Shown one piece after another: positions 10,379 through 19,440 of a DNA stretch of 64,000 bases (position 1 is the stretch's first letter; every line of letters starts with the position of its first letter). Under the pieces are notes generated by a model that worked only from the letters and a program-made list of their open reading frames with translations, had not been told where the DNA came from and did no database searches. This stretch comes from Lachnospiraceae bacterium (GTDB lineage: Bacteria > Bacillota > Clostridia > Lachnospirales > Lachnospiraceae): NCBI GenBank assembly GCA_016281605.1, contig JAEEJA010000059.1, forward strand, positions 25,990 to 89,989. Reading direction: 5' to 3'. The translations under genes and the position numbers were made by a program.

Positions 10379-11449
10379 ATGAAACAAAGGTTTAAGATAT
10401 TGACTTATATATTGGGAATAGCAGTTATGTGTGTATTTTCTGCATGTTCACTTACAGGAAAGGATAATAACGGAAAAGAGGATAACGTTGCAAATGCTGC
10501 CGTAAAGGCAGAAAAGCCTGCTAAGGTTGAAATAAAGTCTATAGATACTAAGTCAGAGAAGGTTACCATAAAGTGGAAAGAGGTTTCGGGAGCTGATGGA
10601 TACGAAGTGTACAGAAGTGATGGAAAGGGAAAATCCTATAAGTCTATAAAGTGTACTAGTGACATTACCTACACTGATAGTGATGTAAAGGAAAGAAATG
10701 AGTATAGTTATCAGGTTACTGCTTATAAGTTTACTCATGAAGATGGATCAGTCCTTAAGGAAGGTGATGTGAGTATATCTGCTGAGGGGGATATAGAAAG
10801 CGAAAAGGATACTTCTAAGAAGGTAAAGCTATACGGTAACAATTCCGCTAAGAAGGCTGTTTATGTCCGTCCTAAGAAGGCTGTAAGAGTAATAGCAGGT
10901 GAGTGCTTTGTAGAGGGACTTGATGGTTATGCATCAGGAGAATTAAAGGGATTTAAGTTTGTACATACTGTTGGTGTTAATACTTATACCATGATTCACT
11001 CAAACAGTATATCTTACAATGGTACTCTTGTTACACCACTTGAAAGAATCTGTTACTATAAGCCTGACAGAGTTTACTTCTTAGTGGGCATGAATGAATC
11101 CGGAAATGGAATTTCTGACGGAGCAGTTGCAAATATCAAGAAAATGTGTAAAAATATAAGAAAGATTAACCCGCACGCAGAGATTGTACTTCTTCCTGTA
11201 GCTCCTTGTGGAAGACACTCTTCTGCCAATGTGCCGAGCCTTTCAAAGAGACTCTCATTTAATAAGGGTTATAAGAAATTTACAGAGACGAAGGATTATT
11301 TATATTATTATGATTATACACCTGTACTTGACGATGGACAGGGGTACTTAAAGAAGTCATGTGACGGTGGTGACGGATGCCACTGGACTGTAAGCGCTAC
11401 CGTAAGTGTAGCTAAAGCTATCAAAAAGTACGATAAAAAGAACTTTTAA
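10379..11449 (+). CDS. Lipoprotein with fibronectin III and SGNH-like domains
   Basis: The signal peptide ends in a lipobox-like FSAC, so this should be a membrane lipoprotein of about 356 residues. A charged linker leads to one Fn3-like domain (about 44-125, with VTIKWKEVSGADGYEVYRS). The C-terminal domain has the order of SGNH hydrolase blocks: GECFVEG (about 174-180) where GDSxxxG is usual, GMNES with Asn239, and DGCHWT with Asp332 and His335. The expected nucleophile Ser is Cys176 here. It may be a modified esterase or deacylase acting on surface glycans, or an inactive binding module. ATG 10379 is chosen, five bases after GGAGA. The gene lies close behind proC, probably in the same transcript. 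Confidence 0.65.
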   Translation: MKQRFKILTYILGIAVMCVFSACSLTGKDNNGKEDNVANAAVKAEKPAKVEIKSIDTKSEKVTIKWKEVSGADGYEVYRSDGKGKSYKSIKCTSDITYTDSDVKERNEYSYQVTAYKFTHEDGSVLKEGDVSISAEGDIESEKDTSKKVKLYGNNSAKKAVYVRPKKAVRVIAGECFVEGLDGYASGELKGFKFVHTVGVNTYTMIHSNSISYNGTLVTPLERICYYKPDRVYFLVGMNESGNGISDGAVANIKKMCKNIRKINPHAEIVLLPVAPCGRHSSANVPSLSKRLSFNKGYKKFTETKDYLYYYDYTPVLDDGQGYLKKSCDGGDGCHWTVSATVSVAKAIKKYDKKNF

Positions 11450-11485
11450 TTTTTCACATAAAACTATATAGAAGAGGGTTTATAT

Positions 11486-12298
11486 ATGGAGATTCAACTT
11501 TGGAGAAAGATACTGGATCCCTATAATCAGGCCGTGGATGAGCTCGTAGTTAAGTTCAATCACATCAAAAAAGAGTTTCGGGATGAGAGGCTCTACTCAC
11601 CTATAGAAGAGGTTTCCGGCAGGGTAAAAAGGATTTACAGTATACTGGAGAAGGCCCAGAGAAAGGGTGTAGATTTAAATGATATCAATATGATAGAGGC
11701 TAAGGTTGAAGATATAGCCGGTATCAGGATTATATGTCAGTTTGAAGAGGATATCAATAAGGTTGTAGATATAATCAGAAATCGTGCAGATCTTGAGATT
11801 AAGCAGGAGAAGGATTATATTACCGAGTCAAAGAAGAGTGGATATAGAAGTTATCATGTGATAGCATATTATACAGTTGAGACTATTAACGGACCGAAAA
11901 AGCTCGAGGTTGAGATTCAGATAAGGACTCTTGCCATGAATTTCTGGTCAACCATAGAGCATTCTCTGCAGTATAAGTATAAAGGAAATATTCCTCCTGA
12001 GGTTAAGGAGAGACTTCTTTCTGCTGCACAGGCGGTTGGATACTTAGACAATGAAATGGCTGCAGTGCGTGAGGAAATCATGGATGCACAAAACTCTAAT
12101 CGTGCAAAAACCCTTCTTGTAAGTGATATTCTGACCAATATTGAGAATCTTTACAGTGTTGCGAATCAGCGTGAGGTAAAGAAAATTCAGGATGAATTTT
12201 ATAAGATTTTCTCAACCGGAAATCAGGAGTTACTTGCGAGATTTAATCAGCAGTTGGATATGCTGGCAGAGAATCATAAGGCTCAGACTTACCAGTAA
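11486..12298 (+). CDS. Small alarmone synthetase (RelQ/RelP-type GTP pyrophosphokinase)
   Basis: The 270-residue protein has only the (p)ppGpp synthetase domain: KVEDIAGIRIICQFEEDI, SGYRSYHVIAYY, VEIQIRTLAMNFWSTIEHSLQYKYKG. It has no HD hydrolase, TGS or ACT domain, so it is a small alarmone synthetase making pppGpp/ppGpp from ATP and GTP/GDP. The C-terminal helices (about 190-270) fit the tetramerising region of this family. I cannot tell RelQ from RelP by eye. The ribosome site GAAGAGGG precedes the ATG. A full-length Rel is encoded separately at 31978. Confidence 0.9.
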   Translation: MEIQLWRKILDPYNQAVDELVVKFNHIKKEFRDERLYSPIEEVSGRVKRIYSILEKAQRKGVDLNDINMIEAKVEDIAGIRIICQFEEDINKVVDIIRNRADLEIKQEKDYITESKKSGYRSYHVIAYYTVETINGPKKLEVEIQIRTLAMNFWSTIEHSLQYKYKGNIPPEVKERLLSAAQAVGYLDNEMAAVREEIMDAQNSNRAKTLLVSDILTNIENLYSVANQREVKKIQDEFYKIFSTGNQELLARFNQQLDMLAENHKAQTYQ

Positions 12299-12347
12299 TA
12301 CGGTTTGAAATAGTTTACATAATAAGTTTTTTGATGGGAGAATGTTT

Positions 12348-12956
12348 GTGAAGGCGCGTGGAGAGTTCGGTTACACAAGAGCATTGAAAAAAAGCCTGAT
12401 AATAAAGGTATGTGTAATAATAGTTGTTGCTCTTGCTATATTTTTAGTGGGTTTTTTCTTAAATGATCATTCTAATAAAAATGTATTTACGATAGTAGCA
12501 ATCCTACTGGTGCTTCCGGGTGCAAGATTTTTAACCAGACTGCTTATAATTATCCCCTATAAGGAAATATCAAAGGAAGAGTATGATAAGGTTGACTTGC
12601 TTTGCAAGGGTAATTATAAGCTTATGAGCGCTTTGGTCATGACCTCCGAGCAAAAGGTTATGTATATGGATTACATGTATATTGGCAATGGAGCAGTTAT
12701 AGGGCTTTATGTCAAGGATAAAGGTTCTTTTTGGGGAAAGAGAGCGGGAGATACATCTCTTTCGGATAAAAAGGGTGTGAGCTTTGTACAGGCTTATATC
12801 AGTAAGGGCGTAAGGAATTATGCTGATAAGTACAGGGTGCTTATAACCGATAATCCAAAGAAGTTTGAAGATGAAATAAAAAAGATAGCTGCTAGAGAGG
12901 TTAAAAAAGAAGAGGAAGAAAAGGTGCTTGCATACCTTTCTTCACTTATAGTTTAA
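12348..12956 (+). CDS. Two-TM membrane protein of unknown function
   Basis: About 202 residues. Two hydrophobic segments (about residues 18-37 and 44-66) form a hairpin. A soluble C-terminal domain follows with MTSEQKVMYMDYMYIGNGAVIGLY and a charged, Lys/Glu-rich end. I do not recognise the family. GTG 12348 sits seven bases from GGGAG (12336-12340), whereas the ATG at 12342 is only one base away, so GTG is preferred. The stop codon lies inside the left end of the repeat element at 12953. It may be co-transcribed with the alarmone synthetase gene 49 bases upstream. Confidence 0.6.
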   Translation: MKARGEFGYTRALKKSLIIKVCVIIVVALAIFLVGFFLNDHSNKNVFTIVAILLVLPGARFLTRLLIIIPYKEISKEEYDKVDLLCKGNYKLMSALVMTSEQKVMYMDYMYIGNGAVIGLYVKDKGSFWGKRAGDTSLSDKKGVSFVQAYISKGVRNYADKYRVLITDNPKKFEDEIKKIAAREVKKEEEEKVLAYLSSLIV

Positions 12957-13051
12957 CTTAAGTCGGAGCTTGAATCCCGACTGAGTATAATTTGTCAATA
13001 CCCCCACCTACGATCTAGCTTAGAGGTGGGGGATTTCTCCGACTGAGTTAA
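12953..13051. repeat. 99-bp element with inverted ends and an internal GC-rich hairpin
   Basis: TTAACTTAAGTCGGAG (12953-12968) and CTCCGACTGAGTTAA (13037-13051) are near-perfect inverted ends. Between them lies a perfect 9-bp stem, CCCCCACCT (13001-13009) with AGGTGGGGG (13024-13032). A smaller hairpin, AGTCGG/CCGACT, lies at 12961-12981. The same end sequence, TTAACTCAGTCGGAG, recurs at 48394-48408. The layout fits a small mobile or REP-like element, perhaps derived from an IS200/IS605 end; it may also work as a terminator. Confidence 0.6.
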
Positions 13052-13076
13052 ATTCGTTAATAAGGATGAAAATGCT

Positions 13077-14132
13077 ATGAAATCATTTGAAATTACTAAA
13101 AGAATCGAGGGACAAAAGCTTTTATCCTTTGTTAAAAAATGTATACCTGAGGCTCAGAATTCACTTATATATAAGTCTCTTAGGAAGAAAAACATAGTTT
13201 TAAACGGTAAAAAGGCTTCCGGAAATGAAGTTTTAAAAGATGGAGATACAGTAAATATTTACTTTAGCGATGAAACTTTTATTAAGCTTGGTGGCAAGGA
13301 AGATATAAATTATAAAGCGGAGTTTGATAATGATGGCCATATGCCTGATAGATATAATAACGGGAATAGCAGTATAAAGCAGCCTAATAGCAGTATAAAA
13401 GATTATATAATCTATGAGGATGATGATATAATAGCTGTAAATAAGCCAAAGGACATGCTTTCTCAAAAGGCAGGGAAGGACGATTATACCCTGACTGAGA
13501 TGATTAATGATTATATACAGAATCCTAAAGAGGAATCGGTTATCTTTAAAGCTGGTATATGCAACAGACTTGACAGAAATACAAGTGGTATAGTTATAGC
13601 AGGAAAGAGTATATATGGTCTGCAAAGTATGAATAACAGCTTTAAGGAAAGAATGATAGATAAATATTATCTATGTGTGGTTGCAGGTGAATTTGCAGAG
13701 AGTGTGATAGCTACAGGTTATCTGTATAAGGATACTTCCCACAATACGGTAACGGTTAGAAAAGAAAGACATAGTGAAGCTGATAAATATATAAAAACAG
13801 GCTTCAGACCTTTAAAGGTGGCTTCCTACAAGGGAAAACCGTATACGCTTCTTGAAGTAAAGCTTTTTACGGGAAAGTCGCATCAGATAAGAGCACACTT
13901 AAAGTCATTAGGATACGTAATCATAGGCGACAGCAAATACGGAAAGAAGGAAATCTATAACAGATTTAAGAAGGATTTTAAGCTTAAATCACAGTTTTTA
14001 CATGCCTATAAGCTTGTTTTTAAAGACTCAGATGAGGTGGATGAAAGGTATAGAGGAGTAGTGCTTACGGCGCCTCTCCCTGAAAGTCTCAGTTCTATAC
14101 TTAGTGCAATAGGCCTTGAGACTAACCTGTGA
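13077..14132 (+). CDS. RluA-family pseudouridine synthase
   Basis: It isomerises specific uridines in rRNA or tRNA to pseudouridine. An N-terminal S4-like RNA-binding region (about 15-65, LRKKNIVLNGKKASGNEVLKDGDTV) precedes the catalytic domain. That domain contains the RluA motif ICNRLDRNTSGIVIAGK, with catalytic Asp in RLDR, and FTGKSHQIRAHL. The linker between S4 and catalytic parts is longer than usual and Asn/Ser-rich (about 85-115), with a repeated NSSIK unit. At 351 residues it is close to RluC/RluD; the target base cannot be named. recU follows 25 bases downstream. Confidence 0.9.
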   Translation: MKSFEITKRIEGQKLLSFVKKCIPEAQNSLIYKSLRKKNIVLNGKKASGNEVLKDGDTVNIYFSDETFIKLGGKEDINYKAEFDNDGHMPDRYNNGNSSIKQPNSSIKDYIIYEDDDIIAVNKPKDMLSQKAGKDDYTLTEMINDYIQNPKEESVIFKAGICNRLDRNTSGIVIAGKSIYGLQSMNNSFKERMIDKYYLCVVAGEFAESVIATGYLYKDTSHNTVTVRKERHSEADKYIKTGFRPLKVASYKGKPYTLLEVKLFTGKSHQIRAHLKSLGYVIIGDSKYGKKEIYNRFKKDFKLKSQFLHAYKLVFKDSDEVDERYRGVVLTAPLPESLSSILSAIGLETNL

Positions 14133-14157
14133 CTATAGATATAGGAGGGACGAAAAT

Positions 14158-14697
14158 ATGTCTTCATGGAATTCAAGAGGACTTAGAGGTTCAGTGCTTG
14201 AGGAATCCATAAATCTCACCAATGAGATGTACAGGACAAAGGGGCTGGCTCTTGTGCAGAAGGTTCCAACTCCCATAACACCTATTAATTTTGATAAACA
14301 AAAGGGACATATAACATTAGCTTACTTTGAGCAGAAGAGTACTGTGGATTATATCGGAGTTTCACAGGAAATCCCTATCTGTTTCGATGCAAAGGAGTGT
14401 GCGGCCCAGTCCTTTCCGCTTCACAATATACATGAGCACCAGATGCAGTTCATGGGAGATTTTGAAGCTCAGGGTGGCATAGCATTTCTTATAATTCATT
14501 TTACAAAGCTTGATTTATATTATTATGTTCCATATAGGGATATAGTAAAGATATGGAGGGAAGCCAAAGAGGGCGGAAAGAAGAGCTTTAAGTATACGGT
14601 TCTTGATGAAAAATACCTTATAAAACTTGAGAAAAATGTTTATGTTCACTATCTTCCGGCGATTAATACGGATTTATCTGACAGAGAAAATGTATAA
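14158..14697 (+). CDS. recU: Holliday junction resolvase RecU
   Basis: This Firmicutes resolvase cleaves Holliday junctions in recombination and chromosome segregation. Family motifs are NSRGLRGSVLEESINLTNEMY at the N-terminus and ALVQKVPTPI. The core then has TVDYIGVSQEIPICFDAKEC with acidic metal ligands, and GGIAFLIIHF. I chose ATG 14158 (AGGAGGGACGAAAAT before it), giving 179 residues. A longer in-frame start at 14116 lies inside the previous gene and lacks support. It lies in tandem behind the pseudouridine synthase gene. Confidence 0.93.
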   Translation: MSSWNSRGLRGSVLEESINLTNEMYRTKGLALVQKVPTPITPINFDKQKGHITLAYFEQKSTVDYIGVSQEIPICFDAKECAAQSFPLHNIHEHQMQFMGDFEAQGGIAFLIIHFTKLDLYYYVPYRDIVKIWREAKEGGKKSFKYTVLDEKYLIKLEKNVYVHYLPAINTDLSDRENV

Positions 14698-14749
14698 AAT
14701 ATAGCTAATAATACTTAAAAACTATAGAAATGGAGGCATGGAGTGAAAT

Positions 14750-15673
14750 ATGGAAAAACATGATATACTCTTGGAGAGTGGAACAAATGAGTGCGAAGTG
14801 CTGGAATTTATGGTTAGTAATAATACTTACGGAATTAACGTAGGTAAGGTGCGTGAGATTATTAAATATGAGCAGTTAACTGTTATACCAAAGGCTCATC
14901 CTCATATAGAAGGGGCTTTCAGTAAGAGAGGAGAGACTGTATCAGTTGTAAATCTTGCAAAGGCCTTAGGACTTCCGGAAATGTATGATGAGCATGAATC
15001 AAGCAGACTTCTTCTGACCTCTTTTAACGGGGTAAATACAGGCTTTCATATCAATGAGGTTATTGGTATAAGAAGAGTTAACTGGGCTAATATTATACAG
15101 CCTGACAGCATGATTAACAGTGCTGCTGACGGCCTTATAAACGGTATCGTAGATATAGGAGATCATCTTATACTAATGTTGGACTTTGAGGGAATTATAG
15201 CACGTATAGCTCCGGATATATCCAGCAATATAACAAGTCAGTTACAGATGCTTGCAACCGCAGAGCCTAAGAACATGCCAATTCTTTATGCCGACGATTC
15301 GAGACTTATAAGAGAAACTATAAAAAAATATCTAATGAGTGCCGGATTTACCAATATTACTGCATATTCCAATGGCTTGGAATTATACAAATCACTTATA
15401 GAATTCAAACAAGCAGGAACATTGAAGGAAAATGTAGCACTTATAATTACAGATCTTGAGATGCCTCAGATGGATGGTCATAGATTGTTAAAGATACTCC
15501 AGGAAGACAGTGAGATGGCCAAAATACCTGTAATCATATTCTCGTCCATGGTAAATGAAAATTCAAAATTTAAGGGAAATTCAGTAAATGCACAGGCTCA
15601 GTTTATGAAGAGCGATGTAGTAAATCTTATAAAAGAAATAGATAGTTTAAACAGAAAAAAACAAGAAAGATAA
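14750..15673 (+). CDS. cheV: Chemotaxis protein CheV (CheW-REC)
   Basis: The 307-residue protein has a CheW-like coupling domain (about 15-160, with EVLEFMVSNNTYGINVGKVREII). A response-regulator receiver domain follows (about 178-300) with the acidic pair DD in LYADDSR, the phospho-acceptor Asp in LIITDLEMPQMDGH, and the Lys in QFMKSD. It links chemoreceptors to CheA and helps adaptation, which implies a motile host. No other chemotaxis gene is in the window. GGAGG precedes the ATG and a bidirectional terminator follows directly. Confidence 0.95.
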   Translation: MEKHDILLESGTNECEVLEFMVSNNTYGINVGKVREIIKYEQLTVIPKAHPHIEGAFSKRGETVSVVNLAKALGLPEMYDEHESSRLLLTSFNGVNTGFHINEVIGIRRVNWANIIQPDSMINSAADGLINGIVDIGDHLILMLDFEGIIARIAPDISSNITSQLQMLATAEPKNMPILYADDSRLIRETIKKYLMSAGFTNITAYSNGLELYKSLIEFKQAGTLKENVALIITDLEMPQMDGHRLLKILQEDSEMAKIPVIIFSSMVNENSKFKGNSVNAQAQFMKSDVVNLIKEIDSLNRKKQER

Positions 15674-15675
15674 AA

Positions 15676-15710
15676 AAGGCCAACAGGATGATTAAATCCT
15701 GTTGGCTTTA
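15676..15710. terminator. Bidirectional terminator between cheV and cysQ
   Basis: CCAACAGGAT (15680-15689) and ATCCTGTTGG (15696-15705) form a perfect 10-bp stem flanked by A-rich and T-rich arms. It serves both convergent genes and overlaps the last codons of cysQ. Confidence 0.8.
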
Positions 15711-16474
15711 TTGTTGATAATATAAAATCCTTTTGAATTAAGACTATCCTCACGATTATAAAGCATCTCTGTGTCGTCCATCTGTCTGAAGATTGCACCT
15801 GCTTCCTCTGCTATACACTGCATGGCCGCTGTGTCCCACTCCATGGTATAATTATGACGATAGTAGATTTCTGCCTCTCCTTTTGCTACGAGGCAACCTT
15901 TAAGTGAGCTACCCATGGCAACGAAGTTTTTAAAATCATACTTCTTGATAAGCTCCTCCATCTCAGGAGCCTGATGAGAAGAACTCATTACAAGTCGAAC
16001 CTTTGTAAGATCAGTAGTATCGGTTACGTGAAGCTTTGTTACTTCTCCTGAAGCACTCTCAAGGTAAGAGCCCTGATCAAGTGAAGCATAGTAAAGATCT
16101 TTTGAAACCGGTACATATATAACACCAAGGATTGATTTATGCTTGTAAGAAAGAGCAATATTGACGGTGAACTGACCGTTTCTCTTTATAAATTCCTTAG
16201 TGCCGTCAAGGGGATCAACTATAAAGCAGTAATCATTAGAAAGTCTTTCGAGTGAATCCTTTTCCTCTTCAGAAAGGATAGCATAATCAGGAAAGTTTTC
16301 TTTAAGACCTGCTACTATTATATCATTGGCTGCTTTATCAGCCTTAGTGAGGGGCATATGCCCCTCTTTATAAGTTATATTAAAATCCTCTTCGTGTGCA
16401 TATACTTCCATGATAGCCTTTCCGGCTTCGACTGCAAGAGTCTTACACACTTCAAGTTCTTTGCTTAAGTCCAT
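15692..16474 (-). CDS. cysQ: 3'(2'),5'-bisphosphate nucleotidase CysQ
   Basis: It hydrolyses PAP (3'-phosphoadenosine 5'-phosphate), the by-product of PAPS-using reactions, to AMP. The inositol-monophosphatase fold is shown by ILSEEEKDS, the metal-binding DPLDGTKEFI and WDTAAMQCIAEEAGA. The 260-residue length is normal. It starts three bases after the cysN stop, using a GGAG inside the end of cysN, so cysD-cysNC-cysQ is one operon. Having PAP clearance here means PAPS is really consumed, by a reductase or sulfotransferase. Confidence 0.93.
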   Translation of the reverse strand: MDLSKELEVCKTLAVEAGKAIMEVYAHEEDFNITYKEGHMPLTKADKAANDIIVAGLKENFPDYAILSEEEKDSLERLSNDYCFIVDPLDGTKEFIKRNGQFTVNIALSYKHKSILGVIYVPVSKDLYYASLDQGSYLESASGEVTKLHVTDTTDLTKVRLVMSSSHQAPEMEELIKKYDFKNFVAMGSSLKGCLVAKGEAEIYYRHNYTMEWDTAAMQCIAEEAGAIFRQMDDTEMLYNREDSLNSKGFYIINNKANRI

Positions 16475-16477
16475 TTT

Positions 16478-18310
16478 TTATATTACTCCATTTTTGGTAA
16501 GCTCGCTCATGATATAATCAAGAGTTTCGCTAAGATCCTTACCTGTTGTATCAATAGTGATATCAGGATCAACCGGTGGCTCGTAAGGACTTGAGATACC
16601 TGAGAAGTTAGGAATCTCACCGTTACGGGCTTTCTTATAAAGACCCTTTATATCACGACGTTCACACTCTTCTATAGGTGTGCTTACGTAAATCTCAACA
16701 AAGCTGTCATCACCGATTATAGCCTTAGCATTCATTCTGTCACTTACGAAAGGAGAGATGAATGAGGTGATGGTTATAAGTCCTGCATCGTTAAGAAGTT
16801 TGGCAACCTCTGCGATACGACGGATATTCTCGATACGATCCTGCTCCTTGAAACCTAAGTTTTTATTTAATCCCATACGGATATTATCACCATCAAGTGA
16901 CATAGTATGATGTCCATCTGCAAAAAGTCTCTTTTCAAGAGCATTTGCGATAGTAGACTTACCTGATCCGGAAAGACCTGTAAGCCATATAGTCTTTGGC
17001 TTCTGATTCTTCTGATTTGAACGAAGCTCTCTTGTTACATCCATCTGCTGATAGAAGAGGTTTTCATCACGACGAAGCTTATGCTCAACAACACCACAAG
17101 CTGCTGTCATATTGTTTACGTTGTCAATAAGGATGAAACCACCAAGCTCCTTGTGATGTACGAATTCATCATAAACAATTGGGTCTGAACATGAGATATC
17201 ACAAACAGCAATCTCATTTTTGTAAAGCTTATCAGCCTGTACATGATTACCTTCATTAACGTCAATCTTATATTTGATATTCATGACTGTAGCAAGAGAG
17301 GTCTTTGTACCAAGCTTAAGGATAAAGTTTTTACCTGCAACAAGCTTAGAATCATCCATCCAGAGAAGCTTTGAAGTAAACATCTTACCAACATGAAGAT
17401 GTATATCCTTAACTATCATACATCCTCTTGAAACGTCGATTTCCTTATCTAACTGAATAGTTACGGCCTGTCCCTTAACTACTTTATCTACTTCCTTACC
17501 TGCATTAAGAAGTGACTTAACGATTGCTGTCTCACGGCTTGGAAGAACCTTAATCTCGTCACCTGTCTTAAGCTCTCCAACCTCAACCTGTCCCTGGAAT
17601 CCACGGAATGTAAGGTCAGGACGGCAAACTCTCTGAACAGGCATAACAAAACCTGTTTCATCGGTTTTATCGGTTACATCGATATCTTCTAAGTACTCAA
17701 GAAGAGTCTTTTTAGTGTACCAAGGAGTTTTATTTGACTTAGTAGTGATATTATCACCAACTGTAGCTGATACAGGAATAGTGGTAAATGTTTCGAAATC
17801 ATACTCGGAAATCATCTTCTTGATATCACGAACTATGTCCTTATATGTATTTTCATCATACTCGATTAAGTCCATCTTATTGATTGCATACACAACATGC
17901 TTGATACCCATGAGAGCGCAGATACGTGTATGTCTCTTGGTCTGCACAAGCACGCCCTTGCTGGCATCTACGAGAATTACAGCAAGATCTGCAAATGAAG
18001 CGCCAACTGCCATGTTACGGGTATACTCTTCATGACCCGGTGTATCGGCAACTATAAAGCTTCTGTTTTCTGTAGTAAAGTAACGATAAGCAACATCTAT
18101 GGTTATACCCTGTTCTCTCTCTGCCATAAGGCCGTCAAGAAGGAGAGAGTAGTCTATATCTCCACCGGTTGACCCCACCTTACTGTCAAGCTCAAGGGCT
18201 TTTTCCTGATCGGTAAATATAAGCTTTGCGTCGTAAAGCATATGTCCTATCAGTGTGGATTTACCATCATCGACGCTTCCACACGTTATAAATTTAAGTA
18301 AACTTTGCAT
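16478..18310 (-). CDS. cysNC: Bifunctional CysN-CysC: sulfate adenylyltransferase GTPase subunit fused to APS kinase
   Basis: The N-terminal half is the GTPase subunit of ATP sulfurylase, with G1 GSVDDGKST (about 11-19), DTPGHEEYTRN and NKMD. It is followed by beta-barrel domains up to about residue 420. The C-terminal part (about 435-610) is APS kinase with Walker A GLSGSGKST, SLDGDNIRMGLN and TSFISPFVSDR. Together with CysD it turns sulfate into APS and then PAPS. I chose ATG 18310 (610 residues), one base after the cysD stop. The longer frame to 18361 lies inside cysD without a ribosome site. Confidence 0.95.
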   Translation of the reverse strand: MQSLLKFITCGSVDDGKSTLIGHMLYDAKLIFTDQEKALELDSKVGSTGGDIDYSLLLDGLMAEREQGITIDVAYRYFTTENRSFIVADTPGHEEYTRNMAVGASFADLAVILVDASKGVLVQTKRHTRICALMGIKHVVYAINKMDLIEYDENTYKDIVRDIKKMISEYDFETFTTIPVSATVGDNITTKSNKTPWYTKKTLLEYLEDIDVTDKTDETGFVMPVQRVCRPDLTFRGFQGQVEVGELKTGDEIKVLPSRETAIVKSLLNAGKEVDKVVKGQAVTIQLDKEIDVSRGCMIVKDIHLHVGKMFTSKLLWMDDSKLVAGKNFILKLGTKTSLATVMNIKYKIDVNEGNHVQADKLYKNEIAVCDISCSDPIVYDEFVHHKELGGFILIDNVNNMTAACGVVEHKLRRDENLFYQQMDVTRELRSNQKNQKPKTIWLTGLSGSGKSTIANALEKRLFADGHHTMSLDGDNIRMGLNKNLGFKEQDRIENIRRIAEVAKLLNDAGLITITSFISPFVSDRMNAKAIIGDDSFVEIYVSTPIEECERRDIKGLYKKARNGEIPNFSGISSPYEPPVDPDITIDTTGKDLSETLDYIMSELTKNGVI

Positions 18311-18311
18311 A

Positions 18312-19211
18312 CTAGAAATATCCCTCTCTCTTTCTTCGCTCCATACTTCCGGCAGCTTCATTATCTATAACACGACTTGTTCTTTCACTTGAAACGGCAC
18401 TAAGTGTCTCCTCGATGATAGCATCGAGTGTGTCAGCATCTGATTCAACACCACCGGTAAGTGGATAACAGCCAAGTGTACGGAAACGTACTTTTTTCAT
18501 CTGAGGCTCCTCACCCGGAAGAAGTCTCATTCTGTCATCATCTACCATTATTATATTGCCGTCACGCTCAACTACAGGGCGTTCCTTAGCAAAATAAAGT
18601 GAAGGAATCTCGATATTTTCCTGCTTTATGTACATCCAGATATCTTTCTCTGTCCAGTTTGAAAGAGGGAATACTCTAACTTCTTCACCCTTGAAAATCT
18701 TGGTATTAAAGAGCTTCCACATCTCAGGACGCTGATTCTTAGGATCCCATGCATGTGCTGAGTTACGGAAAGAGAAGATTCTTTCTTTTGCTCTTGATTT
18801 TTCCTCATCACGACGTCCGCCACCAAAAGCAGCTGTAAACTGGTACTTATCCAGAGCCTGCTTTAAGGCCTGAGTTTTCATAATATCTGTGTATGCTGAA
18901 CCATGATCAAATGGATTGATTCCGTTTGCACGTCCTTCTTCGTTTGTGTAAACGAGCATTTCAAGACCATACTTTTCAGCCATTTTGTCTCTGAATGAAA
19001 TCATTTCCTTGAATTTCCATGTGGTATCCACATGAAGGAATGGGAATGGTGGCTTCTCAGGATAGAAAGCCTTAAGTGCCAGGTGAAGCATAACAGAGCT
19101 GTCTTTACCTATAGAGTAGAGCATTACAGGCTTTTCGAACTCAGCCGCTACTTCACGCATAATATAGATGGCTTCTGCTTCCAGCGCATCCAAGTGTGAT
19201 AACTGACTCAT
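18312..19211 (-). CDS. cysD: Sulfate adenylyltransferase subunit 2 CysD
   Basis: This is the catalytic ATP-PPase subunit of ATP sulfurylase, forming APS from ATP and sulfate with CysN. The PP-loop is [13 protein letters not shown] (about residues 34-46). Further motifs are [27 protein letters not shown] and [15 protein letters not shown]. The start is set at ATG 19211, six bases from GAGGAA. The in-frame ATG at 19256 has no ribosome site. At 299 residues it is of normal size. It is the first gene of the sulfate-activation operon and divergent from the arylsulfotransferase-like gene. Confidence 0.95.
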   Translation of the reverse strand: MSQLSHLDALEAEAIYIMREVAAEFEKPVMLYSIGKDSSVMLHLALKAFYPEKPPFPFLHVDTTWKFKEMISFRDKMAEKYGLEMLVYTNEEGRANGINPFDHGSAYTDIMKTQALKQALDKYQFTAAFGGGRRDEEKSRAKERIFSFRNSAHAWDPKNQRPEMWKLFNTKIFKGEEVRVFPLSNWTEKDIWMYIKQENIEIPSLYFAKERPVVERDGNIIMVDDDRMRLLPGEEPQMKKVRFRTLGCYPLTGGVESDADTLDAIIEETLSAVSSERTSRVIDNEAAGSMERRKREGYF

Positions 19212-19292
19212 ATTATTTTCCTCATCTTTTATATTTTTTATAATGTAGGAATACAAAGCAAACCAGCAATGTAAAAACCAACATCCGTAGTA

Positions 19293-19320
19293 TTATTACA
19301 AAAAATGATTGTTTTGTCAA
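19293..19320 (-). promoter_or_regulatory. Putative promoter of cysD-cysNC-cysQ
   Basis: On the minus strand a consensus TTGACA (19320-19315) is followed after 16 bases by TAATAA (19298-19293), about 80 bases before cysD. It faces away from the promoter at 19368. Confidence 0.5.
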
Positions 19321-19367
19321 CACTATGCATATTAATTAAGTTCAGAAAAATGTATTATGTTTTTCAT

Positions 19368-19396
19368 TTGACATTAACGGATTCATAAAGTAAAAT
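19368..19396 (+). promoter_or_regulatory. Promoter of the arylsulfotransferase-like/tagD transcript
   Basis: TTGACA (19368-19373), a 17-base spacer and TAAAAT (19391-19396) lie 45 bases before the start codon. Only 47 bases separate its -35 from the -35 of the divergent cysD promoter. Confidence 0.6.
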
Positions 19397-19440
19397 AATT
19401 TAGTTTATATATACCCTTTATTTTTATGGAGGAAATAATT

